NCBI GenBank assembly: GCA_027315455.1
Contig: DAHUXZ010000002.1
Coordinates: forward strand, 1 to 35,535
Length of the DNA: 35,535 bases
DNA from: Thermoplasmata archaeon
GTDB taxonomy: Archaea > Thermoplasmatota > Thermoplasmata > Lutacidiplasmatales > UBA184
Direction of reading: 5' to 3'
The translations under genes were made by a program, and so were the position numbers. Positions 25,321 through 32,664 of this stretch are shown here, one piece after another; position 1 is the first letter of the stretch; every line of letters begins with the position of its first letter. The notes beneath the pieces are model-generated. The model ran no database searches. It saw nothing but the letters and a program-made list of their open reading frames with translations, and was not told the origin of the DNA.

Positions 25321-25335
25321 ACTCGTGAGGCCGAC

Positions 25336-26487
25336 ATGCGTTCCCGTATCCGAGTCGCCGCCGCCCCCGCCCCCGTGCCCACCGAGACCGAGGACAACCT
25401 AGCGGCCGCGCCGGCCGAAGCCCTCGGCCTGAAGGACGTGCGCTACGAGAGGTCCGAGGGCATCGCCCGCATCACCATCGACCGGCCCCGGGCCTACAAC
25501 GCCTACTCGACCGCCACGCTCAAGGAGATCACCCGCGCGATGGAGGACGCCTCCCGCGACGACGAGGTGGGAGTGGTCATCCTGACGGGCGGGGGTACCC
25601 GCGCCTTCTGCACCGGCGGCGACGTCAAGGAGTACGCCGACCGCTTTCTGAAGCGACCGCACGACTATTGGAAGTACATGGCGGTCTTCCGTGGGACCGT
25701 CGAGTCGATCCTCCGCTGTGGAAAGCCGGTCATCGCGCGGCTCAACGGCATCGCCGTGGGTGGAGGGAACGAGCTGCACCTCGCCTGCGACCTCTCCGTC
25801 GCTGCCTCGCACATCTACATCGGCCAGGTCGGGGTCGGCGTCGGGTCCGTCGCGGCCGGCGGGGCGACCCAGTGGCTGCCGATCACCATCGGGGACCGTC
25901 GGGCCCGGTCCATGCTGTTCCTCAACGAGCGGATCTCCCCGGCCCAGGCGCTCGACTGGGGGCTGGTCTCCGCGACGGCCCCGTCCGTCGTGAAGGACGG
26001 GGAGTTCCTCGCCGCCCCGACGGCCGAGGAGGTCGCGTGGGCGCAGAAGGAGGAGCGAGGCTATCGCATCGACCTCAAGCGGCTCGACGAGACCGTCGAC
26101 ACGCTCGCCCGGCGGCTCCTCGGGATGTTCCCGGAGTGCCTGCGGTACACGAAGGCCCAGACGAACATCTGGAAGGAATGGGCCTGGAACCAGAGCGTCG
26201 GCCACGCGCAGGAGTGGCTCGCCCTCCACTTCGCGACCGTCGAACCGTACGAGGGCATGAACGCGTTCGTCGACAAGCGGCCGGCCCGGGTCGCCGAGCT
26301 CCGCGCGCGCCTCGCGGGTCGGGACGATTCGGACTTCCTGCATGGCCCGCCGCTCGCCTCGTGCGGGGTCTGCGGGGAGGCGGGCCTTCCGACCAAGTTC
26401 CGCTACTGTGGCCGGTGCGGGGCGCTGCTGAACGAGGGGCGGGCCCCGCCGTCGGCGGCTCCCGGGGGGAAGGCCCGCGGCGCATGA
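25336..26487 (+). CDS. oah: 6-oxocyclohex-1-ene-1-carbonyl-CoA hydrolase (ring opening), with C-terminal zinc ribbon
   Basis: 383 residues from ATG 25336. It is a crotonase of the Oah/BamA/BzdY type, which hydrates 6-oxocyclohexene-carbonyl-CoA and opens the ring to 3-hydroxypimelyl-CoA. Family signatures are RAFCTGGDVKEYADRFL (89-105) with DYWKYMAVF, GGGNELHLACD (142-152), VGVGSVAAGGATQWLPITIGDRRA (about 167-190), which replaces the second catalytic Glu of hydratases, and MFPECLRYTK (264-273). Residues 343-361 add a zinc ribbon (Cys343, 346, 358, 361), not part of the classical enzyme. It is the first gene of the operon and overlaps the reductase subunit gene by 4 bases. The remaining Glu146 and the length match the family; confidence in the function is high. 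Confidence 0.9.
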   Translation: MRSRIRVAAAPAPVPTETEDNLAAAPAEALGLKDVRYERSEGIARITIDRPRAYNAYSTATLKEITRAMEDASRDDEVGVVILTGGGTRAFCTGGDVKEYADRFLKRPHDYWKYMAVFRGTVESILRCGKPVIARLNGIAVGGGNELHLACDLSVAASHIYIGQVGVGVGSVAAGGATQWLPITIGDRRARSMLFLNERISPAQALDWGLVSATAPSVVKDGEFLAAPTAEEVAWAQKEERGYRIDLKRLDETVDTLARRLLGMFPECLRYTKAQTNIWKEWAWNQSVGHAQEWLALHFATVEPYEGMNAFVDKRPARVAELRARLAGRDDSDFLHGPPLASCGVCGEAGLPTKFRYCGRCGALLNEGRAPPSAAPGGKARGA

Positions 26488-27758
26488 GCGGACCCACGAC
26501 CCCCGAGTTCCTCGCCCGGGCCCGCGACGAGCAGCGGGATATGGTCGAGCAGTACTACCGCGACCTCGCTTCCGCCGGCGGCCCGAAGCGGCCGGTCGCC
26601 TACATGCTGGTCGGCGGAAACCTGACCGAGATCGTCCGTGCCTTCGGCTACGAGGTCGTCTTCCCGGAGATCGTCGCCCTCAACTGCGCCATCAAGCACG
26701 TCTCGCTCCCCAACATCCTGAACGCCGAGAGCCAGGGCTACGGCCTCGACGTCTGCGGTTACGTCAAGAACGACCTCGGGCTCCAGGAGATGGGCGGGGA
26801 GACCCCGTTCGGGAAGATCCCCAAGCCCGACCTCCTGGTCTGCAGCTTCTCCGGCTGCTATGTCTACGTCAAGTGGTGGGAGGCGCTCGCGGAGCGCTAC
26901 GGCGTCCCGCTCTTCGTCTTCGACGTGCCGTACATGCGCGACCGGGCCCCGCAGGCCGAGGACCTCGCCTACGTGGTGACGCAGCTCGAGGAGTTCATCG
27001 CCTTCCTGGAGAAGACGACGGGACGCTCGTTCGACCGGGCCGAGCTCACCCGGGTCCTTGCCCAATCCCGCCGCGCCGAGGAGGGCTGGGTCCGCTACCT
27101 GCGCTCGGGGACTCACCGCCCCTCACCGATCGAGGCGTACTTCGAGGCCGTCTTCTACATGTTCCCGATCAACGTACTGCGCGGGACGGCCACGGCGGCC
27201 GACTTCTACGAAACGGTCAACGCCGAGGTGGACGAGCGCATCCGTTTGGGCATGTACCCCGTCCCCGAGGAGAAGTACCGGGTCGTCGTCGAGGGGGTCC
27301 CGCCGTATCCCAGCTACCGTACCTTCTGGGATTTCTTCCGCAACTGGGGGGCCGTCTCGGTCGCCGCGACGTATCCGAAGGTCGGCGGGCTGTTCGACCG
27401 GGGGTTCCTGCACGACCCCGCCCGTCCCCTCGAGAGCATCGCCGAGTACTCCCTCGGCGCCTACGTGAACCAGTCCTGGCCGCTCCGGCGGGAGCTGATC
27501 GCGGACTACGTGCGGGAGTACAGCGCCGACGCGGTCGTCATCCACGGGATCAAGTCCTGCCGCTCGTTCACGGCGGGGCAGGGCGATCTCCGCGACTGGC
27601 TGATCCACGAGAAGGGGGTCCCCACCCTCTACCTCGAGTCCGACCACGAGGACCCGCGCTACTTCGCCCCGGCGCAGATCAAGAACCGCATGGACGCGTT
27701 CTTCGAATCGCTCGAGCAGCGCGGGGCCACGGCGTCCGCCGCGGGGGTGGCTCCGTGA
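26484..27758 (+). CDS. bzdO: Benzoyl-CoA reductase, BzdO/BcrB-like iron-sulfur subunit
   Basis: 424 residues of the 2-hydroxyacyl-CoA dehydratase/benzoyl-CoA reductase (HgdB/BcrB-BcrC) family. Candidate [4Fe-4S] ligands are Cys68 (ALNCAIKH), Cys91 (LDVCGYVKN), Cys120 and Cys125 (VCSFSGC); Cys359 (IKSCRSF) is also family-typical. With its partner (29362-30597) it forms the substrate-binding module that puts two electrons into the aromatic ring. NLTEIVRAFGYEVVFPEIVALN at 46-67 and NILNAESQGYGLDVCGYVKNDLG match the benzoyl-CoA branch. ATGA overlaps with both flanking genes indicate coupled translation. A 2-hydroxyacyl-CoA dehydratase role is the alternative, disfavoured by the two ATPase genes and the Dch/Had/Oah neighbours. 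Confidence 0.88.
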   Translation: MSGPTTPEFLARARDEQRDMVEQYYRDLASAGGPKRPVAYMLVGGNLTEIVRAFGYEVVFPEIVALNCAIKHVSLPNILNAESQGYGLDVCGYVKNDLGLQEMGGETPFGKIPKPDLLVCSFSGCYVYVKWWEALAERYGVPLFVFDVPYMRDRAPQAEDLAYVVTQLEEFIAFLEKTTGRSFDRAELTRVLAQSRRAEEGWVRYLRSGTHRPSPIEAYFEAVFYMFPINVLRGTATAADFYETVNAEVDERIRLGMYPVPEEKYRVVVEGVPPYPSYRTFWDFFRNWGAVSVAATYPKVGGLFDRGFLHDPARPLESIAEYSLGAYVNQSWPLRRELIADYVREYSADAVVIHGIKSCRSFTAGQGDLRDWLIHEKGVPTLYLESDHEDPRYFAPAQIKNRMDAFFESLEQRGATASAAGVAP

Positions 27759-28543
27759 CGATCGTGGCCGGGATCGACATCGGGTCAACGACGGCGAAGT
27801 GCGTCCTCCTGGACGGCACGTCCGTCGTGGGGCGGTCGCTCCACCCTGTCGGCGTCGAGCTCGTCAAGGACGCCGAGCAGGCGCTCGAGAAGGCGCTCGA
27901 GGCGGCTCACCTCACGCGGGAGGAGGTCGCCTTCGTCACCGGCACCGGCTACGGCCGCTTCAAGGTGAGCTTCGGCCAGCTCGTGGTCACCGAGATCGGT
28001 TGCCACGCCAAGGGGGCCCATTTTCTCTTCCCGGAGACCCGCCTGGTCCTCGACATCGGCGGCCAGGACACGAAGGCGATCCGGATCAACGGCAAGGGCG
28101 AGGTCGTCGACTTCGCGATGAACGACAAGTGCGCGGCAGGGACGGGCCGCTTCCTGGACGTCTGCGCCGGGGCGTTGGGCTTCGATGTGGCCGAGCTCGG
28201 CCCGGCGGCGCTCCAGGCCCGTCACCCGGTCAAGGTGACGAGCACCTGCACGGTCTTCGCCGAGTCCGAGGTGACCTCCTACCTCTCGCGCGGCAAGGAG
28301 CCGCGCGACATCGTGGCGGGGCTGCACGAAAGCATCGTCAGCCGGTCCATGTCCCTCCTCCAGCGGGTCGGGATCGAGCCGCAGCTCACGTTCACGGGCG
28401 GCGTCTCGCGCAACGAGGGGATGGTCCGCACCCTCGTCCGCCGGACGCAACTGCCGGTCAACGTGAGCCCTCTCTCGCAGTACATCGGCGCGATCGGGGC
28501 GGCGCTCTTCGGGACGGAGCGGGTCGCCGGGAGGTCCGCATGA
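27755..28543 (+). CDS. bzdP: Benzoyl-CoA reductase, BzdP-like ATPase/activator subunit
   Basis: 262 residues, GTG start at 27755 inside the previous stop (GTGA overlap). It is a BadF/BadG/BcrA/BcrD (ASKHA) ATPase: phosphate-1 loop GIDIGSTTAKCV (6-17), phosphate-2 loop LDIGGQDTKAI (99-109), and GGVSRNEGMV near the C-terminus for adenosine. Cys126 (KCAAGTGRF) and Cys165 (STCTVFAES) are in the positions that hold the bridging [4Fe-4S] cluster in the dimer. It hydrolyses ATP to drive low-potential electron transfer to the reductase module. At 262 residues it is close to the ~290-residue Bzd-type subunits and lacks the long extension of Thauera BcrA. It is cytoplasmic and expected to be very oxygen-sensitive. 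Confidence 0.9.
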   Translation: MTIVAGIDIGSTTAKCVLLDGTSVVGRSLHPVGVELVKDAEQALEKALEAAHLTREEVAFVTGTGYGRFKVSFGQLVVTEIGCHAKGAHFLFPETRLVLDIGGQDTKAIRINGKGEVVDFAMNDKCAAGTGRFLDVCAGALGFDVAELGPAALQARHPVKVTSTCTVFAESEVTSYLSRGKEPRDIVAGLHESIVSRSMSLLQRVGIEPQLTFTGGVSRNEGMVRTLVRRTQLPVNVSPLSQYIGAIGAALFGTERVAGRSA

Positions 28544-29358
28544 TCACCTGCGGGCTCGACCTCGGTTCCGGGATCACGAAGGGGGTGCTCCTCGAGGACG
28601 GGCACCGGGTCCTTGCGATGACGAACGCCCCGACCCGCGGCGCGCCGACGGAGACCGGCCGGCGGGTCCTCGAGTCGCTGGTCGAGGAGGCGAACCTCCT
28701 CCCCGGTGACGTCCAGTACCTGTGCACCACCGGCTTCGCGCGCTACGCCTATCCGGAACGCGACCTCCAGGTGAGCGACCTCACGGCGTCGGCACGGGGC
28801 GCGGTCTTCCTCTTCCCCGGGACGCGCCACATCGTGGACATCGGCAGCCAGTCCTCCCGGGCGATCTCGACGTCGGACACGGGCCGGGTCCTGCGCTTCA
28901 AGATGAACGAAAAATGCGCGGCCGGCGCGGGACGGTTCATCGACCGGTGCTCGAAATACCTTCAGGTGCCACAGCCCGAGCTCTCCGCGAAGGCGCTCCA
29001 GGCCGAGCGCCCCAAGATGGTCTCGAGCGTCTGCGCGGTGCTCGCCGAGACGGAGATCATCAACAACGTCGCCGAGGGGGTCCCGCTTCCCGACATCCTG
29101 ATGGGGGTCTTCCTCTCGCTCGCGAACCGCACCCACGCGCTGATGCGCTACGTGGGCGTCGTCCCCGAGGTCACGCTGGTCGGCGGCCTCGTCCATAGCG
29201 GGGCGATGGTCCGTGCGCTCGAGGAGACCGCGAAGACCCACATCAACGTCGACCCCCGCGCGCACTACGCCGCGGCGCTCGGCAGCGCGATCCTCGGCCA
29301 CGCCCGCCGGCAGCGCCTCGCTGCACCAACGACCACGGCCGCCTCCGCCGCGGGGTGA
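28540..29358 (+). CDS. bzdQ: Benzoyl-CoA reductase, BzdQ-like ATPase/activator subunit
   Basis: 272 residues, the second BadF/BadG-type ATPase, overlapping the first by an ATGA. Motifs are GLDLGSGITKGV (5-16), VDIGSQSSRAI (99-109), KCAAGAGRFID (125-135), SVCAVLAETEIINNVAEG (163-180) and GGLVHSG near the C-terminus. Cluster ligands Cys126 and Cys165 have the same numbers as in the first ATPase, but the sequences differ clearly, especially in the phosphate-2 loop (Gln/Ser-Ser in place of Gln-Asp-Thr), so the two form a heterodimer rather than a recent duplication. Two different ATPase genes next to two different iron-sulfur subunit genes is the hallmark of class I benzoyl-CoA reductase; 2-hydroxyacyl-CoA dehydratases use one homodimeric activator. 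Confidence 0.9.
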   Translation: MITCGLDLGSGITKGVLLEDGHRVLAMTNAPTRGAPTETGRRVLESLVEEANLLPGDVQYLCTTGFARYAYPERDLQVSDLTASARGAVFLFPGTRHIVDIGSQSSRAISTSDTGRVLRFKMNEKCAAGAGRFIDRCSKYLQVPQPELSAKALQAERPKMVSSVCAVLAETEIINNVAEGVPLPDILMGVFLSLANRTHALMRYVGVVPEVTLVGGLVHSGAMVRALEETAKTHINVDPRAHYAAALGSAILGHARRQRLAAPTTTAASAAG

Positions 29359-29361
29359 GCC

Positions 29362-30597
29362 ATGGCGACCCCACTTCCGATGTACCCGCCCACCGACGAA
29401 ACGTCCGCGCCGCGTCTCGAGCTGGCGGAGGATCTGCGGGAGTTCCGCGACGCGGCCAACCTCGAAGCGGTCGTCAAGCTCGCCCGCGAGGTCGTCGAGG
29501 ACCCGAGCTACCCGACGGTCCGCGCCTGGGCGCTCCATGGCGGGAAGGCCGTCGGCTGCTTTCCCGTGTACACCCCCCAGGAGCTGATCCACTCCTTCGG
29601 GCTGCTGCCCGTGTCGCTGCACGGGGGCGGGGAGCACCTCGAGATCAGCCACGCCGATGCGGCGCTGGGGTCGTTCCTCTGCTCGATCAGCAAGTCGACC
29701 CTCGAGCTCGCGCTGACCCGGCAGCTCGCGCCGTTCCAGGGCTTTGTCTTCCCCTACATCTGTGATGTCAGCCGAAACCTCGAGGGCCTGTTCCCCCGCC
29801 TCCTGCCCGGCCCCGAGACCCACATGCTCCACCTTCCCCAGAACTTCCACACGCGGGCGGCCGTGCCGTTCCTGACCGCGGAGTACCGCCGCCTCGTGGT
29901 GAAGCTCGAGCGCCTGAGCGGACGCCCCTACGACCCGGACGCCCTCGCCGCATCGATGCGCCTGTTCAACACCCATCGGGCGCGCATCGCCGAGCTGAAC
30001 GCGCTCAAGCGCACCTCGCCCGCGAAGGTCTCGCTGATCGAGTCGTATCTCCTGCGTCGTCTCGGCGGCCTCCTCCCCCGGGAGCTCCACCTGCAGCTGC
30101 TCGACCGCTTTCTTCCGGAGCTCGAACGCCGCCCGGCTCGGCCGAAGGACGCCGTCCGGGTCTTGCTGGTCGGCTCCTTCTGCGAGCAGCCGACCCTCGA
30201 CCTGGTCGACCTGCTCGAGCAGGTCGGTTGCTACGCGGTCGACGACGAGTTCCTGCAGATCCACCGCTGGCACGGCCCGATCGAGCCGGGGGACGACCCG
30301 CTCGCGAGCCTCGCCGCGGCGTACGTGAACGCCCCGATCGATATCGGGGTGCGCGCGACGCCGACCACCAAGGGGGAGGCGATCCTCGAGCGCGTGCGGG
30401 TCGCCGATGCCCAGGCGGTGCTGTTCCTGACCGCGAAGTTCTGTGAGCCGGCCCTCGAGGACGTCGTCCTCTACCGGCGCGCGCTCGATGCCCAGAAGAT
30501 CCCGTATCTCCACCTCGAGTACGAGGAGCGTTCGACCGCCTACGAGCAGTCCCGGCTCCAGCTCGAGACGTTCGTCGAGTCGATCCTGTTCAACTGA
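29362..30597 (+). CDS. bzdN: Benzoyl-CoA reductase, BzdN/BcrC-like iron-sulfur subunit
   Basis: 411 residues of the HgdA/B-BcrB/C family. Candidate cluster ligands are Cys66 (VGCFPVYTPQEL), Cys107 (FLCSISKS) and Cys134 (PYICDVSRN); GSFCEQPTLDLVDLLEQVGCY and TAKFCEPALED follow in the C-terminal domain. The motif order G-C-F-P-V-Y-x-P-x-E-L then Y-I-C-D is typical of BcrC/BzdN, whereas its partner (26484-27758) lacks it. Together they bind benzoyl-CoA. The gene starts 3 bases after the second ATPase. No 2[4Fe-4S] ferredoxin gene (bzdM type) is visible nearby, so electrons must come from a ferredoxin encoded elsewhere. Subunit naming is by motif resemblance, not alignment. Confidence 0.87.
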   Translation: MATPLPMYPPTDETSAPRLELAEDLREFRDAANLEAVVKLAREVVEDPSYPTVRAWALHGGKAVGCFPVYTPQELIHSFGLLPVSLHGGGEHLEISHADAALGSFLCSISKSTLELALTRQLAPFQGFVFPYICDVSRNLEGLFPRLLPGPETHMLHLPQNFHTRAAVPFLTAEYRRLVVKLERLSGRPYDPDALAASMRLFNTHRARIAELNALKRTSPAKVSLIESYLLRRLGGLLPRELHLQLLDRFLPELERRPARPKDAVRVLLVGSFCEQPTLDLVDLLEQVGCYAVDDEFLQIHRWHGPIEPGDDPLASLAAAYVNAPIDIGVRATPTTKGEAILERVRVADAQAVLFLTAKFCEPALEDVVLYRRALDAQKIPYLHLEYEERSTAYEQSRLQLETFVESILFN

Positions 30598-30606
30598 GGA
30601 CCTGCC

Positions 30607-31377
30607 ATGACGAACCCTCCCCCCATCACCCTCGCGCACGCGGACGGGGTCGTCACGGTGCGGTGGGACCGGCCTCCGGTCCACGTCTTTGATCGGCCCC
30701 TGATGGAGGAACTGACCGCGGTCCTCCGTTCGCCCGAGGTTCGTCAGGCGCACGTCGTCCGCCTGGAAGGGGCGCACCACCGCTGGAGCGCCGGCCTCGA
30801 CGTGAAGGACCATCGGGCGGGGTCGTTGCCGCCCATGCTGCGCGCGTTCCGGTCCCTGCTCGAAGCCCTCTGGGAGGTCCCGGCCCCGACGGTGGCCCTG
30901 GTCGAGGGACCGTGCCTCGGAGGAGGGCTTGAGCTCCTCGGTGCGTGCGACCTCGCCTACGCCGCGTCGAGCGCCACCTTCGGCCAGCCCGAGGTTCGCC
31001 TCGGCGTCCTCCCTCCCTTCGCGATCGCCCAGGCGCCCGCCGAGATCGGGCTCAAGTCGGCGGCGGAGCTGCTTCTCTTGGGCGAGACCATGCCCGCCGC
31101 CCGTGCCGCCGAGCTCGGCCTGGTGAACCGCGTCCTTCCCGACGAGGCGGTCGCCGGCGAGGTCGAGCGCGCCGTCGCGACGCTTCGCCGCTCCCGTCGG
31201 GAGACGCTGGTTCTGCTGAAGCGGAGCCTGCACGAGGTGGTCGCGTTCCCCGACCGTGCCCTGGCCCGTGCGGAAGCGGTCTACGTCCAAGAGCTCATGG
31301 CGCTCCCCCGCGCCGAGGAGGGCCTCGACGCGTTCCTCGAAAAGCGTCCGCCGCGCTGGCCGGAGAGCCCCGCATGA
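30607..31377 (+). CDS. dch: Cyclohexa-1,5-diene-1-carbonyl-CoA hydratase
   Basis: 256 residues, the usual length of DchA/BzdW-type hydratases. This crotonase-fold enzyme adds water to the diene product of the reductase to give 6-hydroxycyclohex-1-ene-1-carbonyl-CoA. RWSAGLDVKDHRAG (59-72) supplies the oxyanion hole, with the V-x-D-H signature of Dch. GPCLGGGLELLGACD carries Glu109 and FGQPEVRLGVLPPFA carries Glu129, so both catalytic Glu are present. A GAGGA ribosome-binding site precedes ATG 30607 after a 9-base gap. The gene overlaps the dehydrogenase gene by an ATGA. A generic enoyl-CoA hydratase is the alternative; the context argues strongly for Dch. Confidence 0.87.
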   Translation: MTNPPPITLAHADGVVTVRWDRPPVHVFDRPLMEELTAVLRSPEVRQAHVVRLEGAHHRWSAGLDVKDHRAGSLPPMLRAFRSLLEALWEVPAPTVALVEGPCLGGGLELLGACDLAYAASSATFGQPEVRLGVLPPFAIAQAPAEIGLKSAAELLLLGETMPAARAAELGLVNRVLPDEAVAGEVERAVATLRRSRRETLVLLKRSLHEVVAFPDRALARAEAVYVQELMALPRAEEGLDAFLEKRPPRWPESPA

Positions 31378-32411
31378 CCGGCCCCACCATGCGTGCGGCC
31401 GTCCTCTCCGCACCCGGTGCCCCCCTCCGTATCGAGCAGGTCCCCCGGCCGGTGCCGGGAGCCGACGAGGCCCTCGTTCGGGTGCGCGCCTGCGGGTTCT
31501 GCCACACGGACCTTCACTATCTCGACCACGGGGTGCCGACCGCGAAGGCTCCCCCCCTCATCCTCGGTCACGAGATCTCCGGCACCGTGGAGGTGCTCGG
31601 AAGCGCCGCGACGGCGCCGGCGATCGGCACCACCGTCCTCGTCCCCGCGGTGCTGCCCTGCGGCACCTGCAGCCTCTGTCGGACCGGCCGGGAGAACATC
31701 TGCCAGCGCAGCCGCATGGTCGGAAACCACGTGGACGGCGGGTTCGCGGAGTACGTGGCCATCCCGGCCCGGGACCTGATCCCCCTCCCCCCCGAGATCG
31801 ACCCGGTCCTCGGATGCGTGATCGCCGACGCGCTCACCACCCCGTACCACGCCGTCGTGCAGCGGGCCGAGGTCCGTGCGGGCGAGCGGGTCGTGGTCAT
31901 CGGCTGCGGCGGGGTCGGCATCAACGTCGTGCAGTTCGCGGCCGCGTCGGGAGCCGATGTGACCGCGGTCGACCTCAACGACGCGAAGCTCGAGCTGGCC
32001 CGGCGCCTGGGCGCCTCGGCGACGGTGAACCCGTCCAAGGTCGCCGACGTGCCCCGCGAGCTCAAGTCCCGCTGGGGCGACCACGCGGACGCCGTCTTCG
32101 AGGTCGTGGGCTCCCCCGCGACCATCGCCCTCGCGTTTTCGGCCCTGAGACGGGGGGGCCGCCTCTGCCTGGTCGGCTACTCCCGGACGCCCGCAGAGCT
32201 CCCCGCGCACCGGGTCATGTTCCTGGAGCAGACCGTCCTTGGTTCCCTGGGATGCCGGCCGGCCGACTACCCACGGGTCGTCAACCTCGTGCGGCAAGGC
32301 CGCATCGACCTCGCATCGATCGTCACCTCCCGTCTCCCGCTCGAGCGGATCGGGGAGGCCGCCGACCTTCTCCGTCGTGGGGAGGGACTGCGCTCGGTCA
32401 TCGTGCCCTGA
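31374..32411 (+). CDS. had: 6-hydroxycyclohex-1-ene-1-carbonyl-CoA dehydrogenase (Zn-dependent MDR)
   Basis: 345 residues of the zinc alcohol dehydrogenase family. Catalytic-zinc ligands are Cys43 (GFCHTDLH) and His66 (LGHE), and structural-zinc ligands are Cys96, 99, 102 and 110 in PCGTCSLCRTGRENIC. The Rossmann motif is GCGGVGINV near 177-185. VLVPAVLPCGTC together with RMVGNHVDGGFAEYVAIPARDL is the pattern of Had/BzdX. It oxidises 6-hydroxycyclohexene-carbonyl-CoA with NAD to the 6-oxo compound that Oah opens. It is the last gene of the operon, overlapping dch by 4 bases, with a strong hairpin 15 bases after its stop. Without the context it would be called only an alcohol dehydrogenase. 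Confidence 0.88.
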   Translation: MTGPTMRAAVLSAPGAPLRIEQVPRPVPGADEALVRVRACGFCHTDLHYLDHGVPTAKAPPLILGHEISGTVEVLGSAATAPAIGTTVLVPAVLPCGTCSLCRTGRENICQRSRMVGNHVDGGFAEYVAIPARDLIPLPPEIDPVLGCVIADALTTPYHAVVQRAEVRAGERVVVIGCGGVGINVVQFAAASGADVTAVDLNDAKLELARRLGASATVNPSKVADVPRELKSRWGDHADAVFEVVGSPATIALAFSALRRGGRLCLVGYSRTPAELPAHRVMFLEQTVLGSLGCRPADYPRVVNLVRQGRIDLASIVTSRLPLERIGEAADLLRRGEGLRSVIVP

Positions 32412-32425
32412 CCGGGCCCCGTGCC

Positions 32426-32443
32426 GGATCCGGGTCCGGATCC
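32426..32443 (+). terminator. Hairpin after the benzoyl-CoA operon
   Basis: GGATCCGG and CCGGATCC form a perfect 8-bp stem with a 2-base spacer, starting 15 bases after the had stop codon. No T-run follows directly, so it may be a terminator, an RNA-stabilising 3' end or a palindromic site. Its placement at the operon end favours one of the first two. Confidence 0.45.
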
Positions 32444-32464
32444 CAGCATCTCATCTCCACATAG

Positions 32465-32478
32465 ACATATGCATATGT
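32465..32478. repeat. 14-bp AT-rich palindrome, copy 1 (upstream of the acetyltransferase)
   Basis: ACATATGCATATGT is perfectly self-complementary and is flanked by CCACATA at 32457-32463 and TATGTGG at 32474-32480. It stands out in a G+C-rich genome and closely resembles the palindromes at the VapBC start and near the VapC stop. It lies in the 253-base gap before the acetyltransferase. Confidence 0.55.
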
Positions 32479-32554
32479 GGGCTAACCGGGGTCGCGGTCG
32501 ATCCGCTCGCCCGCGCCTTCTCTACGGGGGTCAGCAGTGCGTGCCAGCAGCATC

Positions 32555-32603
32555 TGCGTTACCCTGCCACCATAGTTCCGTAAGTAGGGGCCTCAGTAAC
32601 GCA
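32555..32603. repeat. Interrupted inverted repeat upstream of the acetyltransferase
   Basis: TGCGTTAC (32555-32562) and its exact complement GTAACGCA (32596-32603) are separated by 33 bases. It lies 62-110 bases before ATG 32665, in the promoter region of the acetyltransferase. A related GTTACGCA occurs at 33413-33420. The full 47-49 base unit is too short for a tRNA. Confidence 0.4.
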
Positions 32604-32664
32604 TACGGCAAGACTGCGGCCCGGCCCGCTTGGGCTTCTTCCGCCCCCGGCATTCCCGTCGCCC

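Noticed and set aside
26484-29358. Alternative reading of the operon as a 2-hydroxyacyl-CoA dehydratase (HgdABC) system
   Set aside because: Such systems have one homodimeric activator ATPase. Here two distinct ATPases occur with Dch-, Had- and Oah-like genes, which fits benzoyl-CoA reductase.
28279-31413. 1044-codon minus-strand open frame opposite the benzoyl-CoA operon
   Set aside because: Arg/Asp/Val-rich shadow of well-recognised plus-strand enzymes with no family motif.
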